A stretch of DNA of 53,277 nucleotides. It comes from an uncultured Roseibium sp. (lineage in GTDB: Bacteria; Pseudomonadota; Alphaproteobacteria; Rhizobiales; Stappiaceae). The stretch covers positions 1 through 53,277 of the forward strand of contig NZ_CANMNP010000025.1 in assembly GCF_947499295.1 (NCBI RefSeq). The letters are read 5' to 3'. The position numbers were made by a program, and so were the translations under genes. A model generated the notes under the pieces. The model had not been told where the DNA came from. It did no database searches and saw nothing but the letters and a program-made list of their open reading frames with translations. Positions 15,986 through 23,581 of the stretch are shown here, piece by piece. Positions within the stretch are counted from its first letter, which is position 1; each line of letters begins with the position of its first letter.

Positions 15986-16165
15986 ATGGTTACGAAATAT
16001 GACATCAGCGTGTTTGAAGCCAAGCTCAACATGACGCTCTACGCTCACACGTATTACTACGCTGAGCCGCAAGACGCCGAGTATGTCAAAGATCGCTTCA
16101 TCACCAACAATCCACGTTACAAAGCGATACCGCAGCACGTGCATGTAGACCAACGCACAGACTGA
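15986..16165 (+). CDS. small hypothetical protein (59 aa)
   Basis: MVTKYDISVFEAKLNMTLY... to ...HVHVDQRTD. ATG 15986 follows GGAAAGG at 11-bp distance, inside the run of small genes with the same orientation and spacing. Its strand/helix pattern suggests a tiny alpha/beta protein. Unknown function. Confidence 0.55.
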   Translation: MVTKYDISVFEAKLNMTLYAHTYYYAEPQDAEYVKDRFITNNPRYKAIPQHVHVDQRTD

Positions 16166-16180
16166 ACACGGAGACCCGTC

Positions 16181-16465
16181 ATGCGCGAAGGCTATGCAGT
16201 GACCGTCATGAAATGGGGTGAGCCGATCCTGACCATTGAGCACGAATGCCTCTCTGGTGAGCCAAACCTCACGACCGAAGACGAAGACGCAATTCGCTCA
16301 GCTGGCGAGCACCTGAAAAGCTTTGTAGGCGATGGTGCGCCTGGAGACTTTGACCCTTGGTTCGAACGGAGGCGTTGCGAGACCGGAGACGGTGATCCGC
16401 AGAACATGGAATGCATGACTTGTGGTGCTGCTCTTGGTGAGCAATGCCGTCAACCGAAAGCGTAA
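16181..16465 (+). CDS. hypothetical phage protein with Cys pair
   Basis: A 94-aa acidic protein. MECMTCGAALGEQCRQPKA at the C-terminus is a CxxC...C metal-site-like end. The first 50 residues include GYAVTVMKWGEPILTIEHE. Member of the rightward operon. Unknown. Confidence 0.55.
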   Translation: MREGYAVTVMKWGEPILTIEHECLSGEPNLTTEDEDAIRSAGEHLKSFVGDGAPGDFDPWFERRRCETGDGDPQNMECMTCGAALGEQCRQPKA

Positions 16466-16485
16466 GCGAAAAGGCCCGTTGAACG

Positions 16486-16680
16486 ATGCAGCGCACAGAC
16501 CGTCAGCAGATAGCTAACAAGCTCGACCTCGACATGTTCAACCTTGCAGGCCGCTTGCGGTCATTCGGCGAGAAGGCGAAAGACCGCTCAATCATTGCAG
16601 CTGCAAACCGGCTGGAAGCAAATCGAAATTCGGTGCGTGAATACATGCACCGGAAGGATAGAGACGAAACCCCAAACTGA
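16486..16680 (+). CDS. hypothetical phage protein
   Basis: A 64-aa basic helical protein (DLDMFNLAGRLRSFGEKAKD, IIAAANRLEANRN). It starts after an AAAAGGCCCG junction. Unknown. Confidence 0.52.
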   Translation: MQRTDRQQIANKLDLDMFNLAGRLRSFGEKAKDRSIIAAANRLEANRNSVREYMHRKDRDETPN

Positions 16681-16688
16681 GGCCCGCT

Positions 16689-16871
16689 ATGGAAATCCTT
16701 AAACGCGGCGTGAAACCCGAAGATCAGTTCTATCTCGGCACCTGTCACAAGTGCGGAACCGAGGTCAAATTTCAGCGTTCTGAGGGCGTCGTTACGCAAG
16801 ACCAGCGAGACGGTAATTTCATTTCAGTTAATTGCCCCGTCTGCGGGAACAAGATCCACGCCAATCTCTGA
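16689..16871 (+). CDS. small zinc-ribbon protein
   Basis: A 60-aa protein with CHKCGTEV and CPVCGNKIHANL, a complete four-cysteine zinc ribbon. Such proteins in phage operons often bind nucleic acid or host RNA polymerase; here that is inference only. Confidence 0.6.
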   Translation: MEILKRGVKPEDQFYLGTCHKCGTEVKFQRSEGVVTQDQRDGNFISVNCPVCGNKIHANL

Positions 16872-16888
16872 CTCGAAAGGCCCGGCAG

Positions 16889-17122
16889 ATGAGTGAAGAG
16901 CAGAAGAATTCAATCCGGCTGGTGAGTGACATTCGAGACAACACTCGGGTTCACGTCCGTCGTGTAGCGGAGCTTGAGGCTAAAATTCTCTACCTTGAAA
17001 GGGAACGAGATCACGCTTCGCAAGCGATCACCGAAGCTGTCAAAGAGCTACAGAACGGTCAGCCTATCCAGCTACGTGATGAATGGGGCGACACCGCAGT
17101 CGCCTATCCCTCAAAACAGTGA
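16889..17122 (+). CDS. hypothetical coiled-coil protein
   Basis: A 77-aa protein from ATG 16889 behind AAAGG. Residues 20-55 (VHVRRVAELEAKILYLERER) form a likely coiled coil. It ends in AYPSKQ, encoded by a 19-base stretch repeated exactly at the end of another gene (18025-18043). Confidence 0.52.
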   Translation: MSEEQKNSIRLVSDIRDNTRVHVRRVAELEAKILYLERERDHASQAITEAVKELQNGQPIQLRDEWGDTAVAYPSKQ

Positions 17123-17142
17123 CTCAATAGGCCCGGTTGATC

Positions 17143-17421
17143 ATGAGCATTGCAGCAAAAAAGCACGATTGCCCAACCTGCCGGTGCACAGAGCCGGTCG
17201 ACATTGATGCGATGATCAAAGATGCCAAGCTGCTTGAACGGGCACGCGACATCCTTGCGACGCATCACAAGTGGCAGTGCGAGGCCGAAGGGCTGACTAT
17301 GGAATATGAGCACGAGGGAAAAACAGAGCGCGTCGATATCTCTCAAGAATACGGGGACAGCACGCTTTGCGAAGAGACTGCCGAAGTGCTTTCCGCCCTC
17401 AATCGCAAACTCAACAATTAG
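17143..17421 (+). CDS. hypothetical phage protein with Cys cluster
   Basis: A 92-aa protein. CPTCRC near the N-terminus suggests a metal site. The rest is helical and acidic (AMIKDAKLLERARDILATHH). It starts after the TAGGCCCGG junction. Unknown. Confidence 0.52.
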   Translation: MSIAAKKHDCPTCRCTEPVDIDAMIKDAKLLERARDILATHHKWQCEAEGLTMEYEHEGKTERVDISQEYGDSTLCEETAEVLSALNRKLNN

Positions 17422-17433
17422 AGGACCCTTGCC

Positions 17434-17628
17434 ATGAAAACATGCACTGGAACGGACCGAGCGAATAGCGCTGCTGACCCGGATTGGTGGGCGCAACTCG
17501 AAATCCAATTGCAGGCGGTATCCGATACCGTGAGCGAGATAAACGACCCGGATTTGGAAGAGGCTTTCGAAGAATTTGACAAGCTTGCCGGGGGCCGTTT
17601 TCGCGCTTCCCGAAAAATCGAAAACTGA
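17434..17628 (+). CDS. hypothetical phage protein
   Basis: A 64-aa acidic helical protein (DPDWWAQLEIQLQAVSDTVS, DLEEAFEEFDKLAGG). It follows a GAGGAC site and is 7 bp from the next gene. Unknown. Confidence 0.5.
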   Translation: MKTCTGTDRANSAADPDWWAQLEIQLQAVSDTVSEINDPDLEEAFEEFDKLAGGRFRASRKIEN

Positions 17629-17635
17629 GGCCGTC

Positions 17636-17809
17636 ATGTCCGACATCGACTTAGAAGAGGCACCGGCCACGACACGGCGCGCGCTGCTTGACCAAGCCTA
17701 CAAAGAGCTTGGTGCGGTGGTCTGGTACGGGCTTCACGACATCAAAGACAATATCGACCGCGAGCATCTGAAGAAGGCGCATGACCTGCTTGCACTCGCG
17801 CTTAAATAG
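17636..17809 (+). CDS. small hypothetical protein (57 aa)
   Basis: From ATG 17636 (behind GAGGCC): RRALLDQAYKELGAVVWYGL then IDREHLKKAHDLLALALK, two helices. The upstream extension overlapping the previous gene is not needed. Unknown. Confidence 0.5.
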   Translation: MSDIDLEEAPATTRRALLDQAYKELGAVVWYGLHDIKDNIDREHLKKAHDLLALALK

Positions 17810-17818
17810 GAGGCTGTG

Positions 17819-18040
17819 ATGGATTGGCGAACTGACATGGAGAATGCGCCGATAGAAGAAAAGGTTCTTGTGATGCATCACTCCGATAACCATTGGCGCG
17901 GCAAGGTCGTGATTGCGTATCATCATTCTGACTACAACGGGCACGGACGACGGTTCACCGAGAATGGGCAAGCTGGCTGGGTCATTGACTCCATGCCGTC
18001 CCACTGGATGCCGCTTCCCGCCCCTCCCTCAAAACAGTGA
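17819..18040 (+). CDS. DUF551-like small phage protein
   Basis: A 73-aa protein behind AGGAGG. DWRTDMENAPIEEKVLVMHH at the start and SHWMPLPAPPSKQ at the end give the W...AP...VLV...WMPLP design of DUF551-type phage proteins. It resembles the protein at 13989-14213 in layout. Function unknown. Confidence 0.62.
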   Translation: MDWRTDMENAPIEEKVLVMHHSDNHWRGKVVIAYHHSDYNGHGRRFTENGQAGWVIDSMPSHWMPLPAPPSKQ

Positions 18041-18055
18041 CTCGAAAGGCCCCTC

Positions 18056-18349
18056 ATGCTTTGGAAGCCCAAAGAGGACGTGCCGAAAACAGATTTCGTG
18101 CAGCGTCTCCACAATTGGACAACGAAGAAGCTTATTGACCGGCTTTTAAAGCGTTGGGGGATGATCCGCCGTTGCCCGTGGTGTCATCAGTGCGTTGAAA
18201 CTGACGGCAAACACGAAATGAAAACGTGCGAGGAAAACCCATTCTTCGACACCTTCACCTGCGGCGTTTGCGGCGGTGAAAGCCACTGGGAATTTGGCCC
18301 TGCGCCGCTCTATCGCGGACACGGCAAACCACCCGAACCGAAACAGTAA
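18056..18349 (+). CDS. small protein with two Cys-rich knuckles
   Basis: A 97-aa protein. CPWCHQC and CGVCGG form probable zinc sites in the C-terminal half; a basic helix (VQRLHNWTTKKLIDRLLKRW) precedes them. It is the last clear gene of the rightward operon. Nucleic-acid binding is plausible but not shown. Confidence 0.58.
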   Translation: MLWKPKEDVPKTDFVQRLHNWTTKKLIDRLLKRWGMIRRCPWCHQCVETDGKHEMKTCEENPFFDTFTCGVCGGESHWEFGPAPLYRGHGKPPEPKQ

Positions 18350-18431
18350 GCGGAAAGGCCCGTCACACCGTGAACACAAGAGGGGAATGTGTCGAACATC
18401 TGGAAATTAGTTGCAGAAGATACGCAACTTA

Positions 18432-18641
18432 TTACGGGTTTTGTTCTCGTGCTTTTCTCTCACGATGCTGCCGTAAGTTTGCACGCGCTTCCTTGCTGCC
18501 AAATTCAATCCCGGTTCCGCTCTTCAAAATCCCGTAGAATGCTGATTCAGCCAGTACATGTCTGTGTGGACCAACTGTCAGCTCATATGTCTTCGTACCG
18601 GAGATTTTGCGGATAGTGCCAAATTCGTGTGGCTCGCTCAT
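18432..18641 (-). CDS. hypothetical phage protein
   Basis: A 69-aa basic protein, last gene of the long leftward late unit; its start overlaps the stop of the metallophosphoesterase gene by 4 bp. GTIRKISGTKTYELTVGPHR looks like a small beta-barrel; the tail is a charged helix. Unknown. Confidence 0.55.
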   Translation of the reverse strand: MSEPHEFGTIRKISGTKTYELTVGPHRHVLAESAFYGILKSGTGIEFGSKEARANLRQHRERKAREQNP

Positions 18642-19870
18642 AGTATTTCGACCTCACTGCGGCCTGTAGATCCCTTATCCTTATGGAAATGAAAGCCATA
18701 CATAGACCTGCCAGACAGGTAACCTTCTGCGCTGTGCCAAGCGTCTGAGGGTATCGGCGCTCTCAGGGAATAAACCCTTGTTCCGTCCTTTTCCGTGCAC
18801 AGCTCATGATGCACATGGCCGGTGAAGGCGTGGCATGACTTACTCGAGCCCCACATCTCCCGTTTGTAGCTTGCCATGATGCCTGGAAGGTCTTTGATCT
18901 TCGCTCCGTCTCCATGTGTGCCACACAGCATATTCACGCCGAACCCATGCCACCAAAAGGGCGATGGCGATGTGTTTACGGTCATATGCTTGTCATTGCG
19001 GTAATAGAGATCGAGACCCGTTCTGATGGCAACGGTTGAGGCTGGGTCGTGATTGCCCGCCTTAAACTCGGCCTCCACTTCAGCATGCTTGTGACGGACG
19101 AACTCGGTGCATTGGATGATGATATCGCAGAGTTTCGGCAAAACCTTCTGGTAGCGCGTATCCACGTCCATGATGTTGCCTGAGCCTGGGGTTTGGTTTT
19201 TGTGGCTATCAGCATGCATTAGGTCGCCAAGACCCAGGATGACAGCCTTGCGGCTTTTGGGCGCTCGTTCCACAAGCTCTTGAAACGTTTCTGTCAGTAC
19301 TCTCTCTGCAATCTTGAGATCCCAATCCGGCCCTTCAGTTTCCTTCGACCAAGCGAACATACCGAGATGGAAATCCGCGAGAGGGTACACGGTCAGAGAG
19401 TCCTCATCGTGGTCTTTCAAACGCCAGATGTTGGGAGATTTAGCTACGAACCCCTCAAATGCTCCGCGAACCACTGATGCGACTTGGAGCGGATCTTCTT
19501 CGCCTTCTTTAGTCTTTACCCATCTTGCGCGAATTTGGCCGTCAGCATCCGTGAGGACGCTTTCGCCTTTGATCTTGTATCCGTCGGGAACTTCAAACTG
19601 ACCGCCGCCCTCAGGGGAGTATTTGGTCGAGCGGCTTTTTACCTCTCCATTCTTACCAATCTGTTCGGAATATTCTTTGACCTCAAAGCCATCCAGAGCT
19701 TTAGGCATTGGACCAAGCATGCCTCGACGCTTGGCGACCTTCAATCGGTGTTCGAGTGTTGATCTGGCGATGCCTAGTTTCTTGGCTGAATCTGTCCAGC
19801 TACGCATAGATGCAATGTAGACATCGATAGTTTTCTGAAGGACTTCATTTGATAGAGGGCGTGTCGGCAT
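18638..19870 (-). CDS. metallophosphoesterase with N-terminal HTH
   Basis: A 410-aa protein from ATG 19870 behind AGGAGAG. Residues 1-50 form a helix-turn-helix (SWTDSAKKLGIARSTLEHRL). From about 170 the calcineurin-like phosphoesterase blocks appear: ADFHLGM (D-x-H), GLGDLMHAD (GD), AGNHD (GNHD), CGTHGDG and FTGHVHHE (GHxH). This design is known from phages, where it is compared with SbcD-like nucleases. The gene lies right after the lysis genes. Nuclease activity is likely but unproven. Confidence 0.75.
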   Translation of the reverse strand: MPTRPLSNEVLQKTIDVYIASMRSWTDSAKKLGIARSTLEHRLKVAKRRGMLGPMPKALDGFEVKEYSEQIGKNGEVKSRSTKYSPEGGGQFEVPDGYKIKGESVLTDADGQIRARWVKTKEGEEDPLQVASVVRGAFEGFVAKSPNIWRLKDHDEDSLTVYPLADFHLGMFAWSKETEGPDWDLKIAERVLTETFQELVERAPKSRKAVILGLGDLMHADSHKNQTPGSGNIMDVDTRYQKVLPKLCDIIIQCTEFVRHKHAEVEAEFKAGNHDPASTVAIRTGLDLYYRNDKHMTVNTSPSPFWWHGFGVNMLCGTHGDGAKIKDLPGIMASYKREMWGSSKSCHAFTGHVHHELCTEKDGTRVYSLRAPIPSDAWHSAEGYLSGRSMYGFHFHKDKGSTGRSEVEIL

Positions 19871-20196
19871 CAAGCGCTCTCCTGATCTGCAAGGAGACGT
19901 AAGGCCATCCTGGGCGCGATAGAAAGCGATATGAGACAGCAACTATCTGAGTGCCTCAGCATGACGCCACCGCCATCACGAACGCCAAATAAAACAAAAT
20001 TCGAGTCACTTAAATAACGACCGGTAGAGAATGGATGATGCTGGGCAATTCGGAGAGCTTTTGCAGAATCCCAGAACGTAACGCAGCCTTTAGGCTGAGG
20101 GATTGGGAACCCGAGTGCATTGGCTGGGTGAATCCATAGGCCAATGATTGCGCCAGCGATGATTGCGGCGCAGAAACGCAGGAATAGCGGGGGCAT
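19870..20196 (-). CDS. small exported protein in the lysis cassette
   Basis: A 108-aa protein behind AGGAGG, with an N-terminal signal or anchor (FCAAIIAGAIIGLWIHPANA). The rest has no clear domain (GCVTFWDSAKALRIAQHHPF). Its stop overlaps the next ATG (TGATG). Position suggests a spanin-like or lysis-accessory role, but coiled coils or a lipobox typical of spanins are absent. Confidence 0.5.
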   Translation of the reverse strand: MPPLFLRFCAAIIAGAIIGLWIHPANALGFPIPQPKGCVTFWDSAKALRIAQHHPFSTGRYLSDSNFVLFGVRDGGGVMLRHSDSCCLISLSIAPRMALRLLADQESA

Positions 20197-20206
20197 GGTC
20201 AGCCTC

Positions 20207-20428
20207 CTATTTTGGAATATGGGAAAGCAGTGGGGCTAGTTTGACCAGAACGCCACCAAACAGACCTGAGATACCGGCTAATATCGCAAGTGTTTTCCAT
20301 CCTCCCTTTGTCTGCATCATCAGATCGTACATTTCAGTCTGCCTGCGGGACATTTTCTCCATGTTTTCGCGCAGGTGTTTGATTTCGTTTTCCAGCACAG
20401 CAATGCGGGACTGCTCGTTGTCCGTCAT
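20207..20428 (-). CDS. coiled-coil plus one membrane helix protein, probable lysis accessory
   Basis: A 73-aa protein. RIAVLENEIKHLRENMEKMS is a coiled coil, followed by a single membrane helix (LAILAGISGLFGGVLVKL). It overlaps the holin gene by 4 bp. The topology fits a phage XhlA-like or holin-associated protein. Confidence 0.6.
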   Translation of the reverse strand: MTDNEQSRIAVLENEIKHLRENMEKMSRRQTEMYDLMMQTKGGWKTLAILAGISGLFGGVLVKLAPLLSHIPK

Positions 20429-20778
20429 CGGCGCATAACCCTCCGCACCACAGTGTCAACGAAGTAGCCGCCAATTACGATCATCATGATTTGTGTGAGG
20501 TCAGCAGAGAGTGGGTCAGTCGCACCAAGTCCTAGCACCTTGTCCCAGAGAACTAGCTTGTTGATGTAGACAACAAAGGGGAAGGCAAAGCCGATGCGAA
20601 CCCATCTCTCATACGGGTCTTTTTGGGCTTGGAGAATACTCTCCTTTCGAGCCTCAAGCTTTCGCACCCGTTCGTCCCAACGAATGCGTTCCCGCTCAGT
20701 CTTAGCGGACTCCCTGGCCGCGTAGGCATCGGCCAACGCACCCGGAATATCAATCAGGCTCTTAAGCCACCACATCAA
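20425..20778 (-). CDS. putative holin (GTA/3TM-type)
   Basis: A 117-aa protein: an amphipathic start (WWLKSLIDIPGALADAY), a charged coiled middle (RERIRWDERVRKLEARKESI), then two hydrophobic helices (IGFAFPFVVYINKLVLW; QIMMIVIGGYFVDTVV). This resembles the three-segment holins found with gene-transfer agents and alphaproteobacterial phages. It lies 4 bp into the endolysin end, so the lysis genes are coupled. Holins make the hole that lets endolysin reach the wall. Confidence 0.65.
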   Translation of the reverse strand: MMWWLKSLIDIPGALADAYAARESAKTERERIRWDERVRKLEARKESILQAQKDPYERWVRIGFAFPFVVYINKLVLWDKVLGLGATDPLSADLTQIMMIVIGGYFVDTVVRRVMRR

Positions 20779-21659
20779 TCCACCTCACGACCCAGAAGCT
20801 TGTTGAGGCGAGCGGCGATAAGATCGCGGTTGCGCCAACCAAAATACAGAAGAACCATCACAAAAACAGTTGGAACAACCCATTGCCAAGGGGGCCCGGA
20901 GAAGAAGGACAGCACCCCGGAGCCGATGACAGTTCCGCCGCCCTTCTGCATCGTGTCCTTAACCACCAGAGCGTCACGACGGAGCTGCGCCATTGTGGCC
21001 GGGCCAAGAATGCCGTCATTGGTCAAATGCGGGTGTGTCTTCTGATATTCGAGAAGTGCACCCTTAGTATTCCTTCCCCACCAGCCGTCGATTGCGCCTG
21101 GGTTGAACCCGCGAGCAGTTAGAAGCTCCTGCGCCTCTTTCACCATCGGGTCCTGTTCTCTAGGTAGGATGTCGAGCGGCTCAGATCGGCGCTGGCCTTC
21201 TGCATGTTTTATGTGGCCATAGTCTCCATAGAAGATCAGCCGACGCTCCGCGTTACGGCGATTGACAAGCCCGCGAATTTTGCGGCCACCAGCTTTCACC
21301 CATAGCATTATGGATTCTTCAGCTCTAGTTAGCTCACCTTCACGGAAACGCTTCACCCAAGTCGCGTTGTGAATGCGCCCGGTGTTGAAGTCGAACGAAG
21401 TCGCGCCGTCGAATGAATGTTGGTTATCAAAGCAAGCCTGCTTTCGCACGCGTCCTTCAAATTTCCTAAGATCCGCTTCGAGCTGATCCATGGCCTGCTC
21501 ATGGGTGATCTTCATTCCTGGCTTGGGCTTTATGCCCCCTGCTCGCGCTGTGTGCCCTACGCCGATGGTCCAGATGCCAACCACATCCTTGTATGCGCGC
21601 AGAACAACGCCTTCGTGCGTGGCAATAAAGTCTCTGCCACGCTTACTGGTCGTAAGCAT
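20775..21659 (-). CDS. endolysin: GH24 lysozyme + peptidoglycan-binding domain + C-terminal TM
   Basis: A 294-aa protein. Residues 1-145 are a T4-type (GH24) lysozyme with E16, D25 and T31 at the same spacing as the catalytic triad of T4 lysozyme, and GIWTIGVGHT. Residues 170-230 form a peptidoglycan-binding domain (VKEAQELLTARGFNPGAIDG, DGILGPATMAQL). Residues 257-275 are a membrane helix followed by a basic tail, unusual for a phage endolysin because there the TM is usually N-terminal. It may be tethered to the membrane until the holin fires. First gene of the lysis cassette. Confidence 0.88.
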   Translation of the reverse strand: MLTTSKRGRDFIATHEGVVLRAYKDVVGIWTIGVGHTARAGGIKPKPGMKITHEQAMDQLEADLRKFEGRVRKQACFDNQHSFDGATSFDFNTGRIHNATWVKRFREGELTRAEESIMLWVKAGGRKIRGLVNRRNAERRLIFYGDYGHIKHAEGQRRSEPLDILPREQDPMVKEAQELLTARGFNPGAIDGWWGRNTKGALLEYQKTHPHLTNDGILGPATMAQLRRDALVVKDTMQKGGGTVIGSGVLSFFSGPPWQWVVPTVFVMVLLYFGWRNRDLIAARLNKLLGREVD

Positions 21660-21672
21660 GTTTCACCTATTT

Positions 21673-21688
21673 CCGGCATTTGCGCCGG
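21673..21688 (-). promoter_or_regulatory. hairpin in the endolysin leader
   Basis: CCGGC/GCCGG with a 6-base loop, 14 bases before the endolysin ATG. It lies just after the tail-spike terminator and could tune translation or protect the 5' end. Confidence 0.35.
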
Positions 21689-21700
21689 TTGTCAGATATG

Positions 21701-21721
21701 AAAAAACCGCCTCAAAGGGCG
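21701..21721 (-). terminator. terminator after the tail-spike gene
   Basis: On the minus strand, CGCC-CTTTGA-GGCG followed within one base by TTTTTT. The stem is short but the T-run is good; it separates the tail-spike gene from the lysis cassette. Confidence 0.65.
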
Positions 21722-21747
21722 TATTGGGGAGATTTAATTCAACGCAA

Positions 21748-23010
21748 CTAAGCTTGACGTTCTAGGACTTCTATTCGGTCCTTTAGGTGCTGCGCATATT
21801 TTATGAGATGAACAACTAAACGGTCGTACATCACACCTTCAGCAAAATGTTTTTCGCCTTCCTCCCGCCATTGAACTAGTCGAGGGTCAAGTTCGGCTAG
21901 TTCTTCAGCAATTAATCCCCAGAAAGACCAGTCCGGCTTATCCGCTTGACATTTTGATCGATAGTAAACTGGCCGCGCCTCCTCAACTACTCTCTTGGAG
22001 TAGCCAAATTCGATATCTTCAATTTCTCTTTTGTACCGTTTTGAGGAAGTCGAACGCTGTAGCTCGTTGCCGGACCCGGACGCGACGTAAACATTCGCTG
22101 ACTGGCTTGTTGTTTTGTCATAGACAGGTGGTGCCCTGAATGAAGTGGAGCCATCCAAATCCACAACACCAGACGTGCTAATGTTCAAATACTCTGTAAA
22201 AACTCCAGAAACCCACTTTCCAACACGAAGGGCGTTGTTGTTGGCACCAATTAAAGCTGCGTTGTTGCCATCGTTCCCAAAAATCAGACAGTTCGTGGGG
22301 CTGTTCTGACGTGTAATTGAGGAAACAACATTTCCTGTTGAGCCCGATGTAGTGTGATCATCACGAACCCGAAAAACTTCTTGCTCAGCAGCGATGCTGT
22401 CTTTCTGGATGAACACGTTGTTCGAAAAAGAGTTTGTGCCGGAGTGGGTGTTGTCGCCATCTAGAAGCGGTATCTTTGTTCCAGAAGTTCCGGTGTCTTT
22501 TGTTGCAGCAGTACCAAGAGCTAAGGTTCCCCAAGTCGCTCCGTTTCCAACAATAGCGCTTCCGTTTGTAGGAGTGAGAGCGAGTATATCGTCAAGAATG
22601 GGCGGTAGAGAAATCGAAATGAACGCAGACCCATTACAGTAAACGAATGCATATGACCCATCTGGCAACACTTTAGTATCTGCGTCATCAATTTGCTCCG
22701 AACTTGCCGGATCAATCGTCACATCGCCGCCATTCGCCTTTACAATACACATCCAACCGCTTGTTAGCGTTGATGCGGTGGTGAGGCTTAGAGTTGCCGT
22801 AGCAGTGAACTCAATGAGCTGACGATAATCAGCCTTCACGGCAGTGTATGCCGCTGCCTTCGTTACATAGCGGGTGATTGAAGATGCCGTGTCCGCCATT
22901 ATCTGGCGGAGGGCATCATCGAAATTCTGAACAGCGTTAGAGCCCGAAATTCCTATACCATCAATCGCGGTATTGGAACTTCGCGTTTCTGAATAATCAA
23001 GGACGCTCAT
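21748..23010 (-). CDS. tail spike/fiber with C-terminal S74 intramolecular chaperone
   Basis: A 420-aa protein with GGAGG before the ATG. The middle is repetitive beta-rich sequence (YLNISTSGVVDLDGSTSF) typical of trimeric fibers. The last ~100 residues are a peptidase S74/endosialidase chaperone: S322-SKRY-K327 gives the Ser/Lys dyad for self-cleavage, then WGLIAEELAELDP and a terminal helix (HLIKYAQHLKDRIEVLERQA). The chaperone drives trimer assembly, then cuts itself off. It is flanked by terminators on both sides, suggesting its own promoter or high expression. Confidence 0.85.
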   Translation of the reverse strand: MSVLDYSETRSSNTAIDGIGISGSNAVQNFDDALRQIMADTASSITRYVTKAAAYTAVKADYRQLIEFTATATLSLTTASTLTSGWMCIVKANGGDVTIDPASSEQIDDADTKVLPDGSYAFVYCNGSAFISISLPPILDDILALTPTNGSAIVGNGATWGTLALGTAATKDTGTSGTKIPLLDGDNTHSGTNSFSNNVFIQKDSIAAEQEVFRVRDDHTTSGSTGNVVSSITRQNSPTNCLIFGNDGNNAALIGANNNALRVGKWVSGVFTEYLNISTSGVVDLDGSTSFRAPPVYDKTTSQSANVYVASGSGNELQRSTSSKRYKREIEDIEFGYSKRVVEEARPVYYRSKCQADKPDWSFWGLIAEELAELDPRLVQWREEGEKHFAEGVMYDRLVVHLIKYAQHLKDRIEVLERQA

Positions 23011-23026
23011 TCACGACCCTCCATAG

Positions 23027-23053
23027 AAAAAGGCCGCTCCGAAGAACGGCCTT
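23027..23053 (-). terminator. UUCG-loop terminator upstream of the tail-spike gene
   Basis: On the minus strand a 10-bp stem (23053-23044 with 23039-23030, one T.G), TTCG tetraloop, T-run. The sequence continues directly into CTATGGAGGG, the tail-spike ribosome site, so read-through transcripts would be the only source of an upstream-driven message. Confidence 0.88.
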
Positions 23054-23123
23054 CATTTATTGACACTGCACCCCTAATGCGTGTGTAGTAACGCTATTAT
23101 AATCAACTTAAAGGAGTAAAACT

Positions 23124-23372
23124 GTGTCAGATCATAACACGGGAAATTTTGTCGCCCTCAGGTGTATGTACACTCAGTTATTGATTTACGTCGCTGAACG
23201 CCACGATGACCCTATCGGCTTCCTCAAGGAGCAGAAAGAAAAGTCAATCATTATGGCGTCCAACTACACCATCAGCATCGACGGTATGGAAACGGACGCG
23301 GGTAGAAAGGAAGCGATACAAGCGATAGAAACTTTGTTTGAAGGCATTAAAGCCACACCTATCAATAGCTAA
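23124..23372 (+). CDS. hypothetical phage protein, opposite strand insert
   Basis: An 82-aa protein starting at GTG 23124 with AAGGAG. CMYTQLLIYVAERHDDPIGF and GRKEAIQAIETLFEGI are helical. It is transcribed against all late genes around it, between terminators: a typical moron-like arrangement. Unknown function. Confidence 0.55.
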   Translation: MSDHNTGNFVALRCMYTQLLIYVAERHDDPIGFLKEQKEKSIIMASNYTISIDGMETDAGRKEAIQAIETLFEGIKATPINS

Positions 23373-23470
23373 TTCACCTGAATTGGCTTCGAGCTTAACT
23401 TTCATGTCTGCTCTCCTTGAAACTCTGCGTTGATTCCGGTAGTTTTCTGCGGCGGCAGATCTGAGGACTT

Positions 23471-23581
23471 ATGAGCGAAAAACCAACCGAAGAGCAAAAG
23501 CGTCAAACAATCTTTTGGGACTTTATAGGAGCCTTAATCGTCGGCGCTGGTTTTCTTATCTACAAGTACGTTACTGGCTAG
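23471..23581 (+). CDS. 36-aa single-helix membrane protein
   Basis: MSEKPTEEQKRQTIFWDFIG then a membrane helix (ALIVGAGFLIYKYV). ATG 23471 behind GAGG; the stop overlaps the end of the convergent ejection-protein gene. It follows the 82-aa gene on the same strand, so the two may form a moron pair. Confidence 0.5.
   Translation: MSEKPTEEQKRQTIFWDFIGALIVGAGFLIYKYVTG

Noticed and set aside
18389..18616. GTG-started rightward ORF (75 aa)
   Set aside because: Mostly antisense to the 69-aa late gene; only the first 40 bases are free, and the ribosome spacing is poor. May be a relic of another small gene of the operon.
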